A DNA stretch of 31,870 bases from Polyangiaceae bacterium (GTDB lineage: Bacteria; Myxococcota; Polyangia; Polyangiales; Polyangiaceae), in NCBI GenBank assembly GCA_025936205.1, contig JAICTU010000029.1, positions 1 to 31,870 of the forward strand. Direction: 5' to 3'. This document shows, in pieces, positions 13,256 through 22,368 of this stretch (its first letter is position 1; each line of letters starts with the position of its first letter). The position numbers were made by a program, and so were the translations under genes. The notes under the pieces are model-generated. The model did not search any database, was not told the DNA's origin, and was given only the letters and a program-made list of their open reading frames with translations.

Positions 13256-15700
13256 GTGACCGCCGCCTTCGATCTGACCGTCGCCCCACGCCGTATCGGC
13301 ATCGTAGCCGCGAATTCGACGAGCTATGTCGAGGCGGTGCTCTCGGCGCTGGAACGCGGCGACGTCGTGGTACCGCTCTCCGCGCTCGATGACGATCGCG
13401 CGGCGGCCGCCGGCGTGTCGGAGACGCTGGAGCCGACCGGCGGAGCATCGTGGTTCGCGCGCCGGCACTCGCCGGGCGAGAGCGACGAGCTGGCCATGAT
13501 CGCGTTCACGTCGGGGACGACCGGCAAGCCCAAGGGTGTGCTGCTCTCCCAGCGCTGCCTGGGGGATGCCTGCCGGCGGCTGATCGCGGTGATGGGGATC
13601 GATGCCTCCATCCGCGAATACATCGGCGTACCCGTGTATCACTCGTTCGGCTTCGGTCGCTGCAGGACGGTGGCCGCCGCGGGCGGGGAGTTCTTCTTGC
13701 CGCGGCGTGGCTTCAACCCGGTGGAGTGCGCCGAGATGCTGCGCGCCGGGCGCATCAACGCGCTGTCGATCGTCCCTACGCTGGCGCGCATCCTGCTGCA
13801 GAACGCCGCGCTGTTTCGTGGCGCGGGTGAGCGCCTGCGCTGGTGCGAGCTCGGTAGCCAGTTCATGAGTGCCGAGGAAAAGCGCGCGCTGCGCGAGCTG
13901 TTTCCGCAGGCGGTGATCGTTCAGCACTACGGGCTCACCGAGGCCTCCCGCGCGTCGTTCTTGCCCATCTCCGAGGTCGACGCGGCACGGCTCGACTCCG
14001 TGGGCAAGCCTGCGGGTGACACCGAGCTACGCATCGATGACGAGGGGCGGATCGCGATCCGCGGCTCGCTGCTCGCGAGCGGCCTGCTGATCGACGGACA
14101 GCCCCGGCCGCTCGTGGCTGCGGACGGCTGGTTCCACACGACCGACAATGGCGCGCTCGAGGAGGGCTGGCTCTACTTCCGCGGCCGCGCCGATGACGTG
14201 ATCAACTGTGGTGGCGTCAAGGTGGCGCCCGAGGCGCTGGAGGCCGAGCTGAGCGCGGCGCTGCAGCTCGCCGGCGGTCTCGCGGTCGCGCGCGCTCCGC
14301 ACCCGCTGCGGGGCGAAGGCGTGCTGGTGGCGGTGACCCCAGAGGTCTCACGCACACATGCCGAGATCTTCGCGGCGGCCAAGCAGGCGCTGGAGCGGCG
14401 CGGGCTGCATGCCGCCGACGCGCTGCGGGTGGAGACGATCCCGGAGCTGCCGTGTACGGCCGCCGGCAAGGTGCAACGGCGCCGGCTCTCGGAGTTGGTA
14501 GCGGAAAGGCAACCTGCATCCCCCGCAGCCGCGCTGCCCGCGCGCGCCGATCGCGAGACGGTGCGGGGCGTGTTCTCGGCCGCGCTCAACGGCCACTCGC
14601 CACAACCCGGCGACACGTTCGTCTCGCTCGGCGGTGATTCGCTGAGCTTCGTGCAAGCGACCGTCGGTCTCGAGCGGATCTTGCAGCGCGTGCCGCCGAA
14701 CTGGGAGAGCCTCACCGTCGCGGAGCTGGAGCAGTTGCCGCAGGCGCGGGAAAAGTCCTTCCTCGTGCCGCTCGAGACCGGCATCGTGATCCGGGCGCTG
14801 GCCATCCTGTCCGTGGTCAACACCCACATCGGGCTCGGGCTGCTCGCGCTCGGTCTGATCGGCTCCATCCCGGGGGGGACCCACCCCTTGATGCTGCTCT
14901 CGGGGCTCGGGTTTGCACGCTTCCATGGCGCGAAAGCCATCGCCTCGCGCACAGCGCAGCCGGTCTTCAGCTATCTCGCGCGCATTCTGCCCGGCTACTG
15001 GGCGATCACACTGGCTCTGCTGGTCATCTACCATCCGAGCCATCCGCAACAGTTCCTGCTGCTGTACTCTTCTTTCGGCGCCGATCGCCTGTTTGGTTTC
15101 TGGTTCATCGAGGCCCTGGTGCACGCGAACCTGTTGCTGCTCGGGCTCGCGTTCGTGCCGCTCCTGCGGCGCACGTACCAGGCCGCTCCCTTCGCGTCTT
15201 CGCTGGGGCTCGCGGGGCTGGCCTACGCGGGCGCGCTCGGCTGGAAGGAGCTGGCGGGCGGCGATCCGCGCAATATCGTCGGCGCGCTCTGGATGTTCGC
15301 GCTGGGGATGGCCGTGTTTCACGCGCAGCGGCGCCGCGAGCAGATCGCCGTGCTGGCGGCGCTCCTGCTGGGAGCCCTCACGCTCATGAACCTGAGCGAC
15401 CAGCTGTGGACGGTCCTCGGCGGCGGCGCCGTCTTGCTGATCCCGCGCCTCACGCTACCGCGGCCGCTGGCCGCCCTGACCACGCTGCTGGCGAAGGCAT
15501 CCCTCTTCATCTACCTGGGCCACCTGCTGTGCGCCAACACCGCCACGCACTTCTTCCACGTGGACGCTGTCGAAGCGCGCTACTTGTTCGGCCTGGTCGG
15601 CGGCGTCCTGCTCTACTTCTGCAACGAGCTATTCTGGGGCACCGTCGCCAGTTTGCGCAACGCCCGTGGGCTGCAGCGGGCTCCCGAAGTCGCCGACTGA
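13256..15700 (+). CDS. Fusion: AMP-forming acyl/aminoacyl ligase - carrier domain - acyltransferase-3-like membrane domain
   Basis: A single 814-aa protein. Residues 10-415 are an adenylate-forming ligase: TSGTTGKPKG (85-94), QHYGLTEAS (223-231), TTDNG (295-299), the GRADD hinge (310-314) and the core lysine in TAAGKVQRR (Lys405). Residues 430-495 are a phosphopantetheine carrier with GGDSLS (Ser462). From about 508 to 805 there are around ten hydrophobic segments, starting IRALAILSVVNTH, which fits the R-x10-H signature (Arg513, His524) of the OafA-type acyltransferase-3 family. Predicted action: activate a carboxylic acid with ATP, load it on the built-in carrier, and pass it to an acceptor at or across the inner membrane, analogous to DltA/C/B in one chain. 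GTG 13256 is the only usable start, since an in-frame TGA lies at 13205. The ligase is compact, with a short segment before the P-loop. Confidence 0.85.
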   Translation: MTAAFDLTVAPRRIGIVAANSTSYVEAVLSALERGDVVVPLSALDDDRAAAAGVSETLEPTGGASWFARRHSPGESDELAMIAFTSGTTGKPKGVLLSQRCLGDACRRLIAVMGIDASIREYIGVPVYHSFGFGRCRTVAAAGGEFFLPRRGFNPVECAEMLRAGRINALSIVPTLARILLQNAALFRGAGERLRWCELGSQFMSAEEKRALRELFPQAVIVQHYGLTEASRASFLPISEVDAARLDSVGKPAGDTELRIDDEGRIAIRGSLLASGLLIDGQPRPLVAADGWFHTTDNGALEEGWLYFRGRADDVINCGGVKVAPEALEAELSAALQLAGGLAVARAPHPLRGEGVLVAVTPEVSRTHAEIFAAAKQALERRGLHAADALRVETIPELPCTAAGKVQRRRLSELVAERQPASPAAALPARADRETVRGVFSAALNGHSPQPGDTFVSLGGDSLSFVQATVGLERILQRVPPNWESLTVAELEQLPQAREKSFLVPLETGIVIRALAILSVVNTHIGLGLLALGLIGSIPGGTHPLMLLSGLGFARFHGAKAIASRTAQPVFSYLARILPGYWAITLALLVIYHPSHPQQFLLLYSSFGADRLFGFWFIEALVHANLLLLGLAFVPLLRRTYQAAPFASSLGLAGLAYAGALGWKELAGGDPRNIVGALWMFALGMAVFHAQRRREQIAVLAALLLGALTLMNLSDQLWTVLGGGAVLLIPRLTLPRPLAALTTLLAKASLFIYLGHLLCANTATHFFHVDAVEARYLFGLVGGVLLYFCNELFWGTVASLRNARGLQRAPEVAD

Positions 15701-15862
15701 ACCCTGCGCGCCGAGCGGGGCGCCTGCGCTGCGCCGGGCTGCAGCCGATGTGGGCTGCACAGCTCGCTGCGCAGCGCTGCACGTTTTGTAAAATTTCCCT
15801 CCAGATTGAGCACCACGACCCGTAACTGGATCTGTCGTTTTTAACCAATGGAGTGTTTCAGC

Positions 15863-17281
15863 ATGAATCAGTGCCGTGCGTTTGGCTATCTGCTGTGCGC
15901 GATCGCGAGTGGCTGCGGTGGGCAAGCCCAGGACGACTCGAGTCTGGGCGAGTTGCAGGAGCCAATCGTGCGCGGGACAGAGACCGACGCCTTCCGGCAA
16001 GTGGTCATGCTGCACATCCAGCACCAGAGCGGAACCACCCGCTGCAGCGGCAGCTACATCGCTCCGCGCGTGGTGCTCACCGCCGCACACTGTCTGCGCG
16101 CGAACGATGTGCCGCAGCTGTCCTACGTCTACTTCGGCAACGAAGCCGCGCCCCCGAGCGGCGCGCTGCCGGAGATTCCGCCGCCCGGGCAACGCTCGGA
16201 TCTGGCCGGAGTGGAGAGCTTCCGCACCCATCCCGACTACAACCCTGGCGTGAACTATCCCGACCTGGCGATCGTGTACCTGGATCGCGATCTGCCGTTT
16301 GCCCCGTTGCCACTGCTCACCGAGCACGTGGGCCGCCGGTTTGTGGGTGACAAGGCAACGATCGTCGGTTGGGGCGGCAGCCGCGCGTTGGTCGCCGACA
16401 TCAGCCAGGTGGAAGGCGCCGGCATCAAGCGTCGCGGGCGAGTCACCATCAAAGGCAGTCCCAGCGAAGCGGACTTCCACGCGGACGACCCGAATCCAGG
16501 CATGCTCGACCCGGCGATCCGCGCCGATTCACTGAAGGCCGACGGTCACGCGCCGAATTCCAACGGCTGCGCCGGTGACTCGGGCGGCCCCCTGCTGGTC
16601 GAGAAGGACGGGCGCTGGTACGTGGCAGGCGTCGGCTACTGGACGGGCCTGTTCTGTGAGGACTACTCGATCTACTCGCGCATCGATCCGTTCCTGGGTT
16701 TCATCAAAGACGCGCTGCGCGGCGCCGGCAAGGCGCCGCTCGTGCCGCGGCTCGAGTGCGTGGACCAAGCCGAGGACGGCACGTATACCGCCTTCTTCGG
16801 CTACGACAATCGCAACGGCATCTCGCTCGACATCCCGTACTCGCGCAAGAACTCTCTGCCCGGAGACGACGCAAACGCGCGCCCCGAGCTCTTCGGTCCA
16901 GGCGACCATCCCTGGGCGTTCTCGGTCAACTTCACCAAGAAGCAGAAGCTGCGCTACACGCTGGACGCGCCAGCGGGTCCCGCACGCGTCGCGACGGCCG
17001 ATCGCAATGCGCCGCGCTGCGACTGCGCCGCCGCGTGTGATGCGGCGCTCGCAGCGGAGTGCTCCGAAGGCAACTTCACCCGCGCCGACTGCGTCGCGGG
17101 CTGCATGCCCCTCGCTCAGATCTTTCCAGGTTCCTGCCAGGACGAGCTGAACGCCTACTACCGCTGCCAGGCAGGGCTATCGCCCTCGGCGGACAACTGG
17201 ATCTGCGATCCGTCGTTCATCCCGCAGCCGGTGCTGTGCCAGGACGAGTTCATGGCCGCCGTGGTCTGCGCGGGCTTCTGA
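15863..17281 (+). CDS. Trypsin-like serine protease lipoprotein with C-terminal Cys-rich module
   Basis: From ATG 15863, with GGAG 9 nt upstream (an ATG at 15848 is less well placed), the product is 472 aa. The signal peptide ends in the lipobox ASGC (Cys18), so it should be membrane-anchored outside the cytoplasm. The S1 chymotrypsin domain has a trypsin-like activation site EPIVRG (cleavage before Ile35) and a complete triad: TAAHC (His76), PDLAIVYL (Asp134) and GDSGGP (Ser240). Residues from about 275 form a second domain. The end (about 385-472) is Cys-rich with spaced pairs (CDCAAACDAALAAEC, CVAGC, YRCQ), a module common on myxobacterial surface proteins. It may digest prey or host proteins or act in envelope proteolysis; the substrate is unknown. 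It converges on the propeller gene across the hairpin at 17305. Confidence 0.9.
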   Translation: MNQCRAFGYLLCAIASGCGGQAQDDSSLGELQEPIVRGTETDAFRQVVMLHIQHQSGTTRCSGSYIAPRVVLTAAHCLRANDVPQLSYVYFGNEAAPPSGALPEIPPPGQRSDLAGVESFRTHPDYNPGVNYPDLAIVYLDRDLPFAPLPLLTEHVGRRFVGDKATIVGWGGSRALVADISQVEGAGIKRRGRVTIKGSPSEADFHADDPNPGMLDPAIRADSLKADGHAPNSNGCAGDSGGPLLVEKDGRWYVAGVGYWTGLFCEDYSIYSRIDPFLGFIKDALRGAGKAPLVPRLECVDQAEDGTYTAFFGYDNRNGISLDIPYSRKNSLPGDDANARPELFGPGDHPWAFSVNFTKKQKLRYTLDAPAGPARVATADRNAPRCDCAAACDAALAAECSEGNFTRADCVAGCMPLAQIFPGSCQDELNAYYRCQAGLSPSADNWICDPSFIPQPVLCQDEFMAAVVCAGF

Positions 17282-17304
17282 GCCGCTAGCGGGGTTTGAG
17301 GATC

Positions 17305-17346
17305 AGCGGGCTTTGAGCCGTTCTGCGCGGCACAAAGCCCGCTTTT
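17305..17346. terminator. Bidirectional hairpin terminator, repeated element copy 1
   Basis: An 11-bp perfect stem AGCGGGCTTTG (17305-17315) with CAAAGCCCGCT (17333-17343) is followed inward by one mismatch and a 4-bp stem GCCG/CGGC around a 7-nt loop. TTTT follows on the plus strand (17343-17346). It lies between convergent genes ending at 17281 and 17359, and the same structure with almost the same sequence recurs at 24508. Confidence 0.85.
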
Positions 17347-17358
17347 CCCCCACAAATC

Positions 17359-18771
17359 TCAGCGAAAGTGATGGTACAGCGGCAGATCGGCGGGGGCAGG
17401 GTAGAAGGCCATGCGGTTGGCGTTGCCCATGCCGGGGCTCGTGATCAGGGTCTCCGGCAGGGTGGGCGAACCAATGTCCGAGTTGACCGCGAGCTGCTGG
17501 GACGACAAGCGGCCGAAGCGGTTCTGATCCAGGGCAAGCCAGAGACCGCCGCTCTCGTCGAACGCGGGACGCTCGAGCAGCGCCGTCACTCCGATGGCGA
17601 TCGTCTTCTCGGCGATCACCGTCCGAGATCCGGCCAGGGCCTGAGCGTCGAGCCCGATGCGCGCCAGCTGGTTGGAGCCGAAGTCGATCAGCCACAGACC
17701 GCCGGTGGCATCGAACACCAGGTTGCTCGCTTCGAGGTCCCGCGTGTCAGCCTGGTCGCGCACCTGCAGGCTCAGATCTGCGGACTGGTCAGTGGCGCCT
17801 TCGAGGCGCGCTGCATCGTAGCGCAGCACCTTGCCGGAATCAGTGATCCACAGGTTGTTGCTGTAGTCGAAGGCGAGATCACCGTTGTCTGTCAGGTTGC
17901 TGATCGTGACCGCGGGCGCGACAGTGCCGGAGCCGGCCAGATCGTTCGGGCTCAGCCGGGAGACGCGGCCGCCGCAGGTGCTCACCCAGAGCGAGCCAAA
18001 CAGATCAAAGGCAAAGGCGTGCAGCGCTGGCGCGCAAGGGATGCCGTCGATGTCGATGCGGCGATCAGCGATCTTGTTGCCTGAATCGCCCAGGGTCGCG
18101 GCAGGGAAGCGCATCAGATGCGGCTCGGACACGGTAGCGCCCATGGCCCACAGATTGCCGAGCGCATCGAAGGTCAGATCCTTTCCGGCTCCGCCCGTGA
18201 CCGTCACCGCCGGTTCGGTGCCGGTGCTGCTCGCCTCCAGATTCGCCGCCGCAAAGCTCAGCACGTCGCCCGTGCCATTCGAGCTGTTGGTCCAGAGCTG
18301 GTGGCTGGTGGTTACCGGCTGATAATGGACCGTGACAGCGTGCGTTTCACCTTCGGACAGGCAGAACTCGGCTTCCTCGAGCTGCACGTCGTACATCGTG
18401 CGCACGATCGGATCGTACCCCGCCACGCGCTCCGCCTTCACAAGGTAGGGGCCGCCGACGACGTTGCCGAGCGAGCGAGAGCTGTTGACGCCCCAGGCCT
18501 CGATCGGACCACCCACGATCACATCGGCATCCACCCCCTCGGGCAACCCCGTGATCACCACCTCGAGCTGGGCGCCGCCCTTGGCCGGGCAGACAGGGTT
18601 TTGCCCTACCGAGCCCGCGGCTCCCGCCGTGCCGTAGCTTCCCGCCGTTCCCACCGCACCGGATGCGCCGCCGCGCCCGGAGACGCCGGAATCTCGCTCA
18701 CGGGTGCCCTCCGTGCAGGCGATGGCACAGTAAAGCGGAAACAAGGCAACAGCCACTCGGCGGCACTGCAT
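17359..18771 (-). CDS. Lipoprotein with predicted NHL/SMP-30-like beta-propeller repeats
   Basis: A 470-aa protein with signal peptide and lipobox AIAC (Cys19), followed by a Gly/Ala/Ser linker (about 28-58), which is a common spacer in myxobacterial lipoproteins. A small beta domain (65-155) contains LEVVITGLPEGVDADV, the style of carboxypeptidase-regulatory/PEGA-like folds. From about 160 come at least five repeats with a shared core: DLTFDALGNLWAMG, FAFDLFGSLWVS, DLAFDYSNNLWITD, NLVFDATGGLWLID and PAFDESGGLWLAL. The FD-x-x-G-x-LW-(I/V) core is typical of NHL or SMP-30 type blades. Such propellers bind ligands or proteins at the surface; there is no catalytic signature. No neighbour suggests a partner, and the 3' end shares the bidirectional terminator with the protease gene. 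Confidence 0.8.
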   Translation of the reverse strand: MQCRRVAVALFPLYCAIACTEGTRERDSGVSGRGGASGAVGTAGSYGTAGAAGSVGQNPVCPAKGGAQLEVVITGLPEGVDADVIVGGPIEAWGVNSSRSLGNVVGGPYLVKAERVAGYDPIVRTMYDVQLEEAEFCLSEGETHAVTVHYQPVTTSHQLWTNSSNGTGDVLSFAAANLEASSTGTEPAVTVTGGAGKDLTFDALGNLWAMGATVSEPHLMRFPAATLGDSGNKIADRRIDIDGIPCAPALHAFAFDLFGSLWVSTCGGRVSRLSPNDLAGSGTVAPAVTISNLTDNGDLAFDYSNNLWITDSGKVLRYDAARLEGATDQSADLSLQVRDQADTRDLEASNLVFDATGGLWLIDFGSNQLARIGLDAQALAGSRTVIAEKTIAIGVTALLERPAFDESGGLWLALDQNRFGRLSSQQLAVNSDIGSPTLPETLITSPGMGNANRMAFYPAPADLPLYHHFR

Positions 18772-19079
18772 GACATTCTCCGGGCGAGGAGCAGTGTCCC
18801 ATTTGCGGACAGACTACTCCTGTTCTCCCCGAGAACGGTCGCAGGCGCGGGGGCTGAAACCTCAGGGTACTGGCAGCTCCGAGGCCAGCCCGAAGTTGGG
18901 CCCAGTCGCAGGGCATGTTCGCGAGCCTGCCCAGCACCACGCCGAAGCTGCTGTTCGACGTTATCGATCGTTCCTGACGGAGCCTCCGACCCAGGCCTCC
19001 GACTTCCAGAAAGACCTCGTCACGATTCCCTGATGCACGCATCCAGCGAGCAATGCCGCGCGGCGGACCGCGTCGCCCT
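18772..19079. other. Intergenic region without recognisable gene
   Basis: This 308-bp stretch separates two minus-strand genes. Short frames exist on both strands (for example 18770-19033 plus and 18698-19042 minus), but none has a recognisable domain or a good start signal, and both run into flanking genes. It probably holds the promoter of the propeller lipoprotein gene in its left part and the 3' end of the DUF1810 transcript in its right part. No strong hairpin or repeat is seen. Confidence 0.5.
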
Positions 19080-19517
19080 TCAGGGGCTACAACGCTGCCA
19101 GAGCTCCAGCGTCCGCGGATCGGGCTGCCCGTCGCAATAGCGATCGAGCGCTTCGAGAAAGGGCCGCGGATCCGGCGCGGCCCGGCAGAAGAGCGTCATC
19201 GACGAACGGAACTTCAGGTCGTCGGGCGTATCGAAGATCTCGAACAGCGTGCGGTCGCGGAGCGCATTCACGAGCCCCGTACACTCGAGCAGGCGCTGCC
19301 CCAGCGTCGGGTGCGCCGCATAGGCGACGGCCTCGGCCTTGGACGCAATCGCATAGCGCTGCGCCATCGAGCTCAGCCCGAGCCCCCTCAGCTGCGGGAA
19401 CACAAACCACATCCAGTGGCTCTCCTTGGAGCCGCGACGCAACTCCGCGACGACGCTCGCATAGATCGGCGCCTGGGCGGTCAGGAAGCGCTGCAGCTGG
19501 AAGGGGTCGTCGGCCAT
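19080..19517 (-). CDS. DUF1810 family protein
   Basis: From ATG 19517 (MADDPFQLQRF) the product is 145 aa, the normal length of the DUF1810 family. Its conserved core is plain: SHWMWFVFPQLRGLG (about 33-47), a QRYAIAS helix, EAVAYAAHPTLGQRLLECT (about 62-80), and FEIFDTPDDLKFRSSMTLFC (about 93-112). The family is cytosolic, alpha-helical and widespread in bacteria with some fungal and plant relatives; I recall no established biochemical function. The frame stays open for a further 102 codons upstream to 19823, but that part has unusual composition (Arg/Gly/Pro-rich) and does not belong to the family. The gene stands alone. Confidence 0.88.
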   Translation of the reverse strand: MADDPFQLQRFLTAQAPIYASVVAELRRGSKESHWMWFVFPQLRGLGLSSMAQRYAIASKAEAVAYAAHPTLGQRLLECTGLVNALRDRTLFEIFDTPDDLKFRSSMTLFCRAAPDPRPFLEALDRYCDGQPDPRTLELWQRCSP

Positions 19518-19904
19518 CACGCGAGCGCTAGCACGGGAGCGCCACACGTTCGACTTGTGCAGCGCGACGGGGGCAGCCAACGTGGGGAACCACCCGAAAA
19601 AGCCGCTGACGCCGGCCCGTTCGCCCGGTGGAAGCCCCGCTTCGTCCCGTCCAGGGAGCGGCTCGTCCCATGGCGCTGGGCAGCTCTTGCCGCTGCGCGT
19701 AACGAAGCAGCCGCGCCCACGGCGACGCTGACACTCCCGAAAAGGGTTCTCGGGAGCGACGCGGGGGTGATTTTGGGGGAGCTTTGAGGCCCTCATGCAC
19801 TCAGTCGGTAGGCTCGACCTCACGCGAGCCGCACCCGTCGCTCATCCCGACACCATGGCAAGAAGATTCTAGCCGCGGGCGACGCCAAGAGACCGGGAGG
19901 TTCT
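19518..19904. other. Intergenic region upstream of DUF1810 gene and SBP operon
   Basis: This 387-bp divergent intergenic region must hold promoters for the DUF1810 gene (minus) and the SBP-sigma operon (plus). The minus frame of DUF1810 is open throughout, but its translation shows no domain and lacks a start supported by a Shine-Dalgarno. A short hairpin-forming segment CTCCCGAAAAGGGTTCTCGGGAG lies near 19735-19757 (CTCCCGA/TCGGGAG, 7 bp). Just before the operon, GGGAGG precedes the GTG at 19905. Confidence 0.45.
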
Positions 19905-21338
19905 GTGACGCTCGAGAGAGTGGTGATAAGCGCAAAAGGGATGGGGAAGGCAGCTACGTCCAGAACGTCGGGCCGTGCGTTGTGGCGCCGAAGCTGGGCC
20001 TGCGCCCTGACGCTGGCCGCGGGGGCCCTGGCCTGCAACGACGAGCCGACGGGGGAGGTGCACCTCGCCACCTGGTGGGGGCAGCGCGGTGAATTCGCTG
20101 CTCCGTTCCAGACGCTGCAACGCAGCTTGCTCGACACCGCCGGGCTCGACGTGGCCATCGTCAGTCCGGCGCAGAGCAAGTACTACCACATGCTGTGGGT
20201 CGACAATCAGCTCAGGCCCAACACGGAGTCGCCCACCCCGCTCGATGTGGTGGCGTACAACAATGGTGGGGATGTGTTGCGCTCGACGCACTGCGGTCAC
20301 TCGCGGTACGCGCCACAGACCGCCCGCCTGCGCGCCGTGGATGACGCCACGCTGGGGCCGCTTCACATCGACCGGAACTGGATTGAGGGGGCCTTCGATC
20401 CAGAGGTGCTGAGCACCGTAGAATGCGATGATCACTACTACGCGTTGCCCGTCGGCTTGCACCAGGTCAACACGCTCTTCTACAACAAAAGGCTGTTGCG
20501 AGCCGCCGGCTTCGATGTGAATCAGGATGGCTCGGGAGAGCGCCCCCTGCCTGACACGCTGGACGAGTTCGAGCAAGCGGTGGACGTGATCCGCCGCATG
20601 CTCGAGGACCGCGAAGGGGGCCCCGCCGGCGCGTCCGCGATCGCGCTGCCGCTCAGCGACAGCTGGACGTTGAGCTTGTTCTTCATCGAAAACATCATGC
20701 TGGCGAGCGCTGGCGCCGATCCGTACCAACAGTATTGGGGCGGCCAGAACTGTGATGCGAGTCTATTCGAGAATGCCATGCAGCACGTGCGCGCACTCAA
20801 AGCTGCCCATTCCTTCAGCGATCGCAGCCTGAGCGAGAAGAACGCCCTGGAAGAGCTCGGTATCGGCCAAGCAGCGTTCATGGTCACCGGCGACTGGGCA
20901 GTCACCGAGATCGAGCAGAACGATGTGGGGTACATGCCGTTTCCGGGCACTCGAGACCTGTTCGTGTTCACCGCCGACGTATTTGCCCTGCCGGACACGG
21001 CGAACAGCGACGTCGAGAACGGGTTCGCCTGGTTGCGCGCCGTGACCGGGCTCGAGACCCAGCGCGAGTTCGCGGAACTCAAACACGCGCTCTCCGCGCG
21101 GCGTGACGACCCCGAGCGGCCGCCGCGTGGCCAGACGAGGGTGCGATCCTTGCCCGCGTTCCTGCCCGGCGCGGAGCTCGACGCGCCGAGCGATTACAAG
21201 GAGGCGTTTCAGGACCTGTCCGATTGGCTGCTGCGCTGGCTCCAGGATGAGGAGACCGATGCCGCCCTGAAAGGCTACGCGTCCGACGAGTGCGCCAAGC
21301 TGCGAGCGGCCGCGCTGGGGCCAGGCGATGTGCGCTGA
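19905..21338 (+). CDS. Extracellular solute-binding lipoprotein (sugar ABC-type family)
   Basis: GTG 19905 has an excellent Shine-Dalgarno, GGGAGG, 4 nt upstream and gives 477 aa. The signal peptide ends at lipobox GALAC (Cys44) after a long n-region. The mature protein resembles carbohydrate-binding SBPs of the MalE/UgpB type: opening VHLATWW, DVVAYNNGGDVLR, YYALPVGLHQVNTLFYNKRLL (the characteristic Tyr-Asn-Lys segment), AAFMVTGDWAV and ENGFAWLRAVTG. Such proteins normally deliver sugars to ABC permeases, but no permease or ATPase gene is adjacent. Instead its end overlaps the next gene by 11 nt, which leads directly into a sigma-factor operon, so a ligand-sensing role is a reasonable inference. 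Cysteines in the mature part (such as HCGHS, VECDD) may form disulfides. Confidence 0.87.
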   Translation: MTLERVVISAKGMGKAATSRTSGRALWRRSWACALTLAAGALACNDEPTGEVHLATWWGQRGEFAAPFQTLQRSLLDTAGLDVAIVSPAQSKYYHMLWVDNQLRPNTESPTPLDVVAYNNGGDVLRSTHCGHSRYAPQTARLRAVDDATLGPLHIDRNWIEGAFDPEVLSTVECDDHYYALPVGLHQVNTLFYNKRLLRAAGFDVNQDGSGERPLPDTLDEFEQAVDVIRRMLEDREGGPAGASAIALPLSDSWTLSLFFIENIMLASAGADPYQQYWGGQNCDASLFENAMQHVRALKAAHSFSDRSLSEKNALEELGIGQAAFMVTGDWAVTEIEQNDVGYMPFPGTRDLFVFTADVFALPDTANSDVENGFAWLRAVTGLETQREFAELKHALSARRDDPERPPRGQTRVRSLPAFLPGAELDAPSDYKEAFQDLSDWLLRWLQDEETDAALKGYASDECAKLRAAALGPGDVR

Positions 21339-22368
21339 GCGACGCGCGCACCGGCGCAAGCGCTCGTCGGCATGGCTGCCGCTGGCGCTGCTACTCCTGC
21401 CGAGCACAGCGAGCGCTCGAGCGCCGGAGGAACGCGATCTGGAAGTCGGCCTCAACTACCACGTGCCCCAGTCCTGTCCTTCGGGCCGCCTGTTTCTCGA
21501 AGCGCTGCGCGAGCACCTATCGGCGGGCGACGGGCCCGTGGACACCGATGTGCAGATCGTGCGCCGCCCGGCGAGCAACGACTTCGAGTTGCGGCTCCAG
21601 CTGCGCGTGGCAGGCCGTCGCTTCGAGCAGGTCGAAACGTCCAGATCCTGCGAGACGCTGGTACGGCTGGCGGCGCTGAACGCCGGCATTGCGCGCAGCG
21701 CAGGCCCCGAAACAGCCCTCGCGGAGCTCGAGCCGCGCGCCGCGGCGGAGCCGAGCCCGCTCGCCCCACCGGCGCGACGCAACGTCGCGCAGGCGAGCAA
21801 CGGCGCCGATGAGGCAGCCGCGCCTGCCCGCGTCCCCAGCGGCAGCGCCTCGACCCGCGGCTTCGGCCTGATCGCGCTGAGGGCCGCCAACGCCATGCTG
21901 CCCGAACTGGCCTGGGGCGAGGGGGCCGCGGCGGGCATTGCGCTCGGCCCATGGTCGCTGCGTTTGACCGGCCTCTGGTGGGGCTCGCGACGAGATCAGG
22001 CGAGCATCGATGGCTCGTCGCCCCTTTCGCTCAGCGTCGAGCAGGCATCGCTGGAGCTCGCTCCTTGCCTGGGCCCAGAGCTCACGGGTGCGCTACGCCT
22101 GCAAGGCTGCCTGTTGCTGGCGGGTCATCGCGTCCACACGAGCGAAGGCGAGACGCAGCTCTTCGGCACCGCCGGCGCCGGAGCCCTGCTCTCGGTGCGA
22201 CTCTGGCAAGGCCTGCGCCTGGAGCTCCAGGGTGGGCTGCAAGCGGCGCCTGCCGCGCCACGGCTCCACGTCGCGCGTCGCGTGCGCTTCTACCAGCCGG
22301 AGCTGTTCCAACCCGTTGCGCAGCTCGGGTTGGGTTGGGAATTCGGCGCGAGAGAGGCGGCGCAGTGA
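21328..22368 (+). CDS. Secreted two-domain protein of the sigma cassette (cassette B)
   Basis: A 346-aa protein with signal peptide (basic RRAHRRKRSS, hydrophobic AWLPLALLLLP, cleavage near ASA). Residues 35-125 form a small domain with QSCPSGRLFLEAL and TSRSCETLVRLAALNAG, two conserved Cys spaced about 70 apart. A Pro/Ala linker follows (130-175). Residues 178-346 read as alternating beta strands (FGLIALRAANAML, AAGIALGPWSLRLTGLWWG, AGALLSVRLWQGLRLELQGGL, PVAQLGLGWEFGA) ending in an aromatic strand, consistent with an outer-membrane beta-barrel. Its ATG overlaps the SBP stop and its TGA overlaps the sigma GTG, so it is coupled at both ends. It is probably the cell-surface component of the sigma module. 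The paralogue at 12407-13054 lacks the second domain. Confidence 0.78.
   Translation: MCAERRAHRRKRSSAWLPLALLLLPSTASARAPEERDLEVGLNYHVPQSCPSGRLFLEALREHLSAGDGPVDTDVQIVRRPASNDFELRLQLRVAGRRFEQVETSRSCETLVRLAALNAGIARSAGPETALAELEPRAAAEPSPLAPPARRNVAQASNGADEAAAPARVPSGSASTRGFGLIALRAANAMLPELAWGEGAAAGIALGPWSLRLTGLWWGSRRDQASIDGSSPLSLSVEQASLELAPCLGPELTGALRLQGCLLLAGHRVHTSEGETQLFGTAGAGALLSVRLWQGLRLELQGGLQAAPAAPRLHVARRVRFYQPELFQPVAQLGLGWEFGAREAAQ

Noticed and set aside
18698..19042. 114-codon minus-strand frame upstream of the propeller lipoprotein
   Set aside because: Overlaps the signal-peptide region of a well-supported gene, has no start signal and no recognisable domain.
19518..19823. 102-codon N-terminal extension of the DUF1810 protein
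   Set aside because: The extension lies outside the family's normal length, shows no domain, and ATG 19517 gives the exact family N-terminus.
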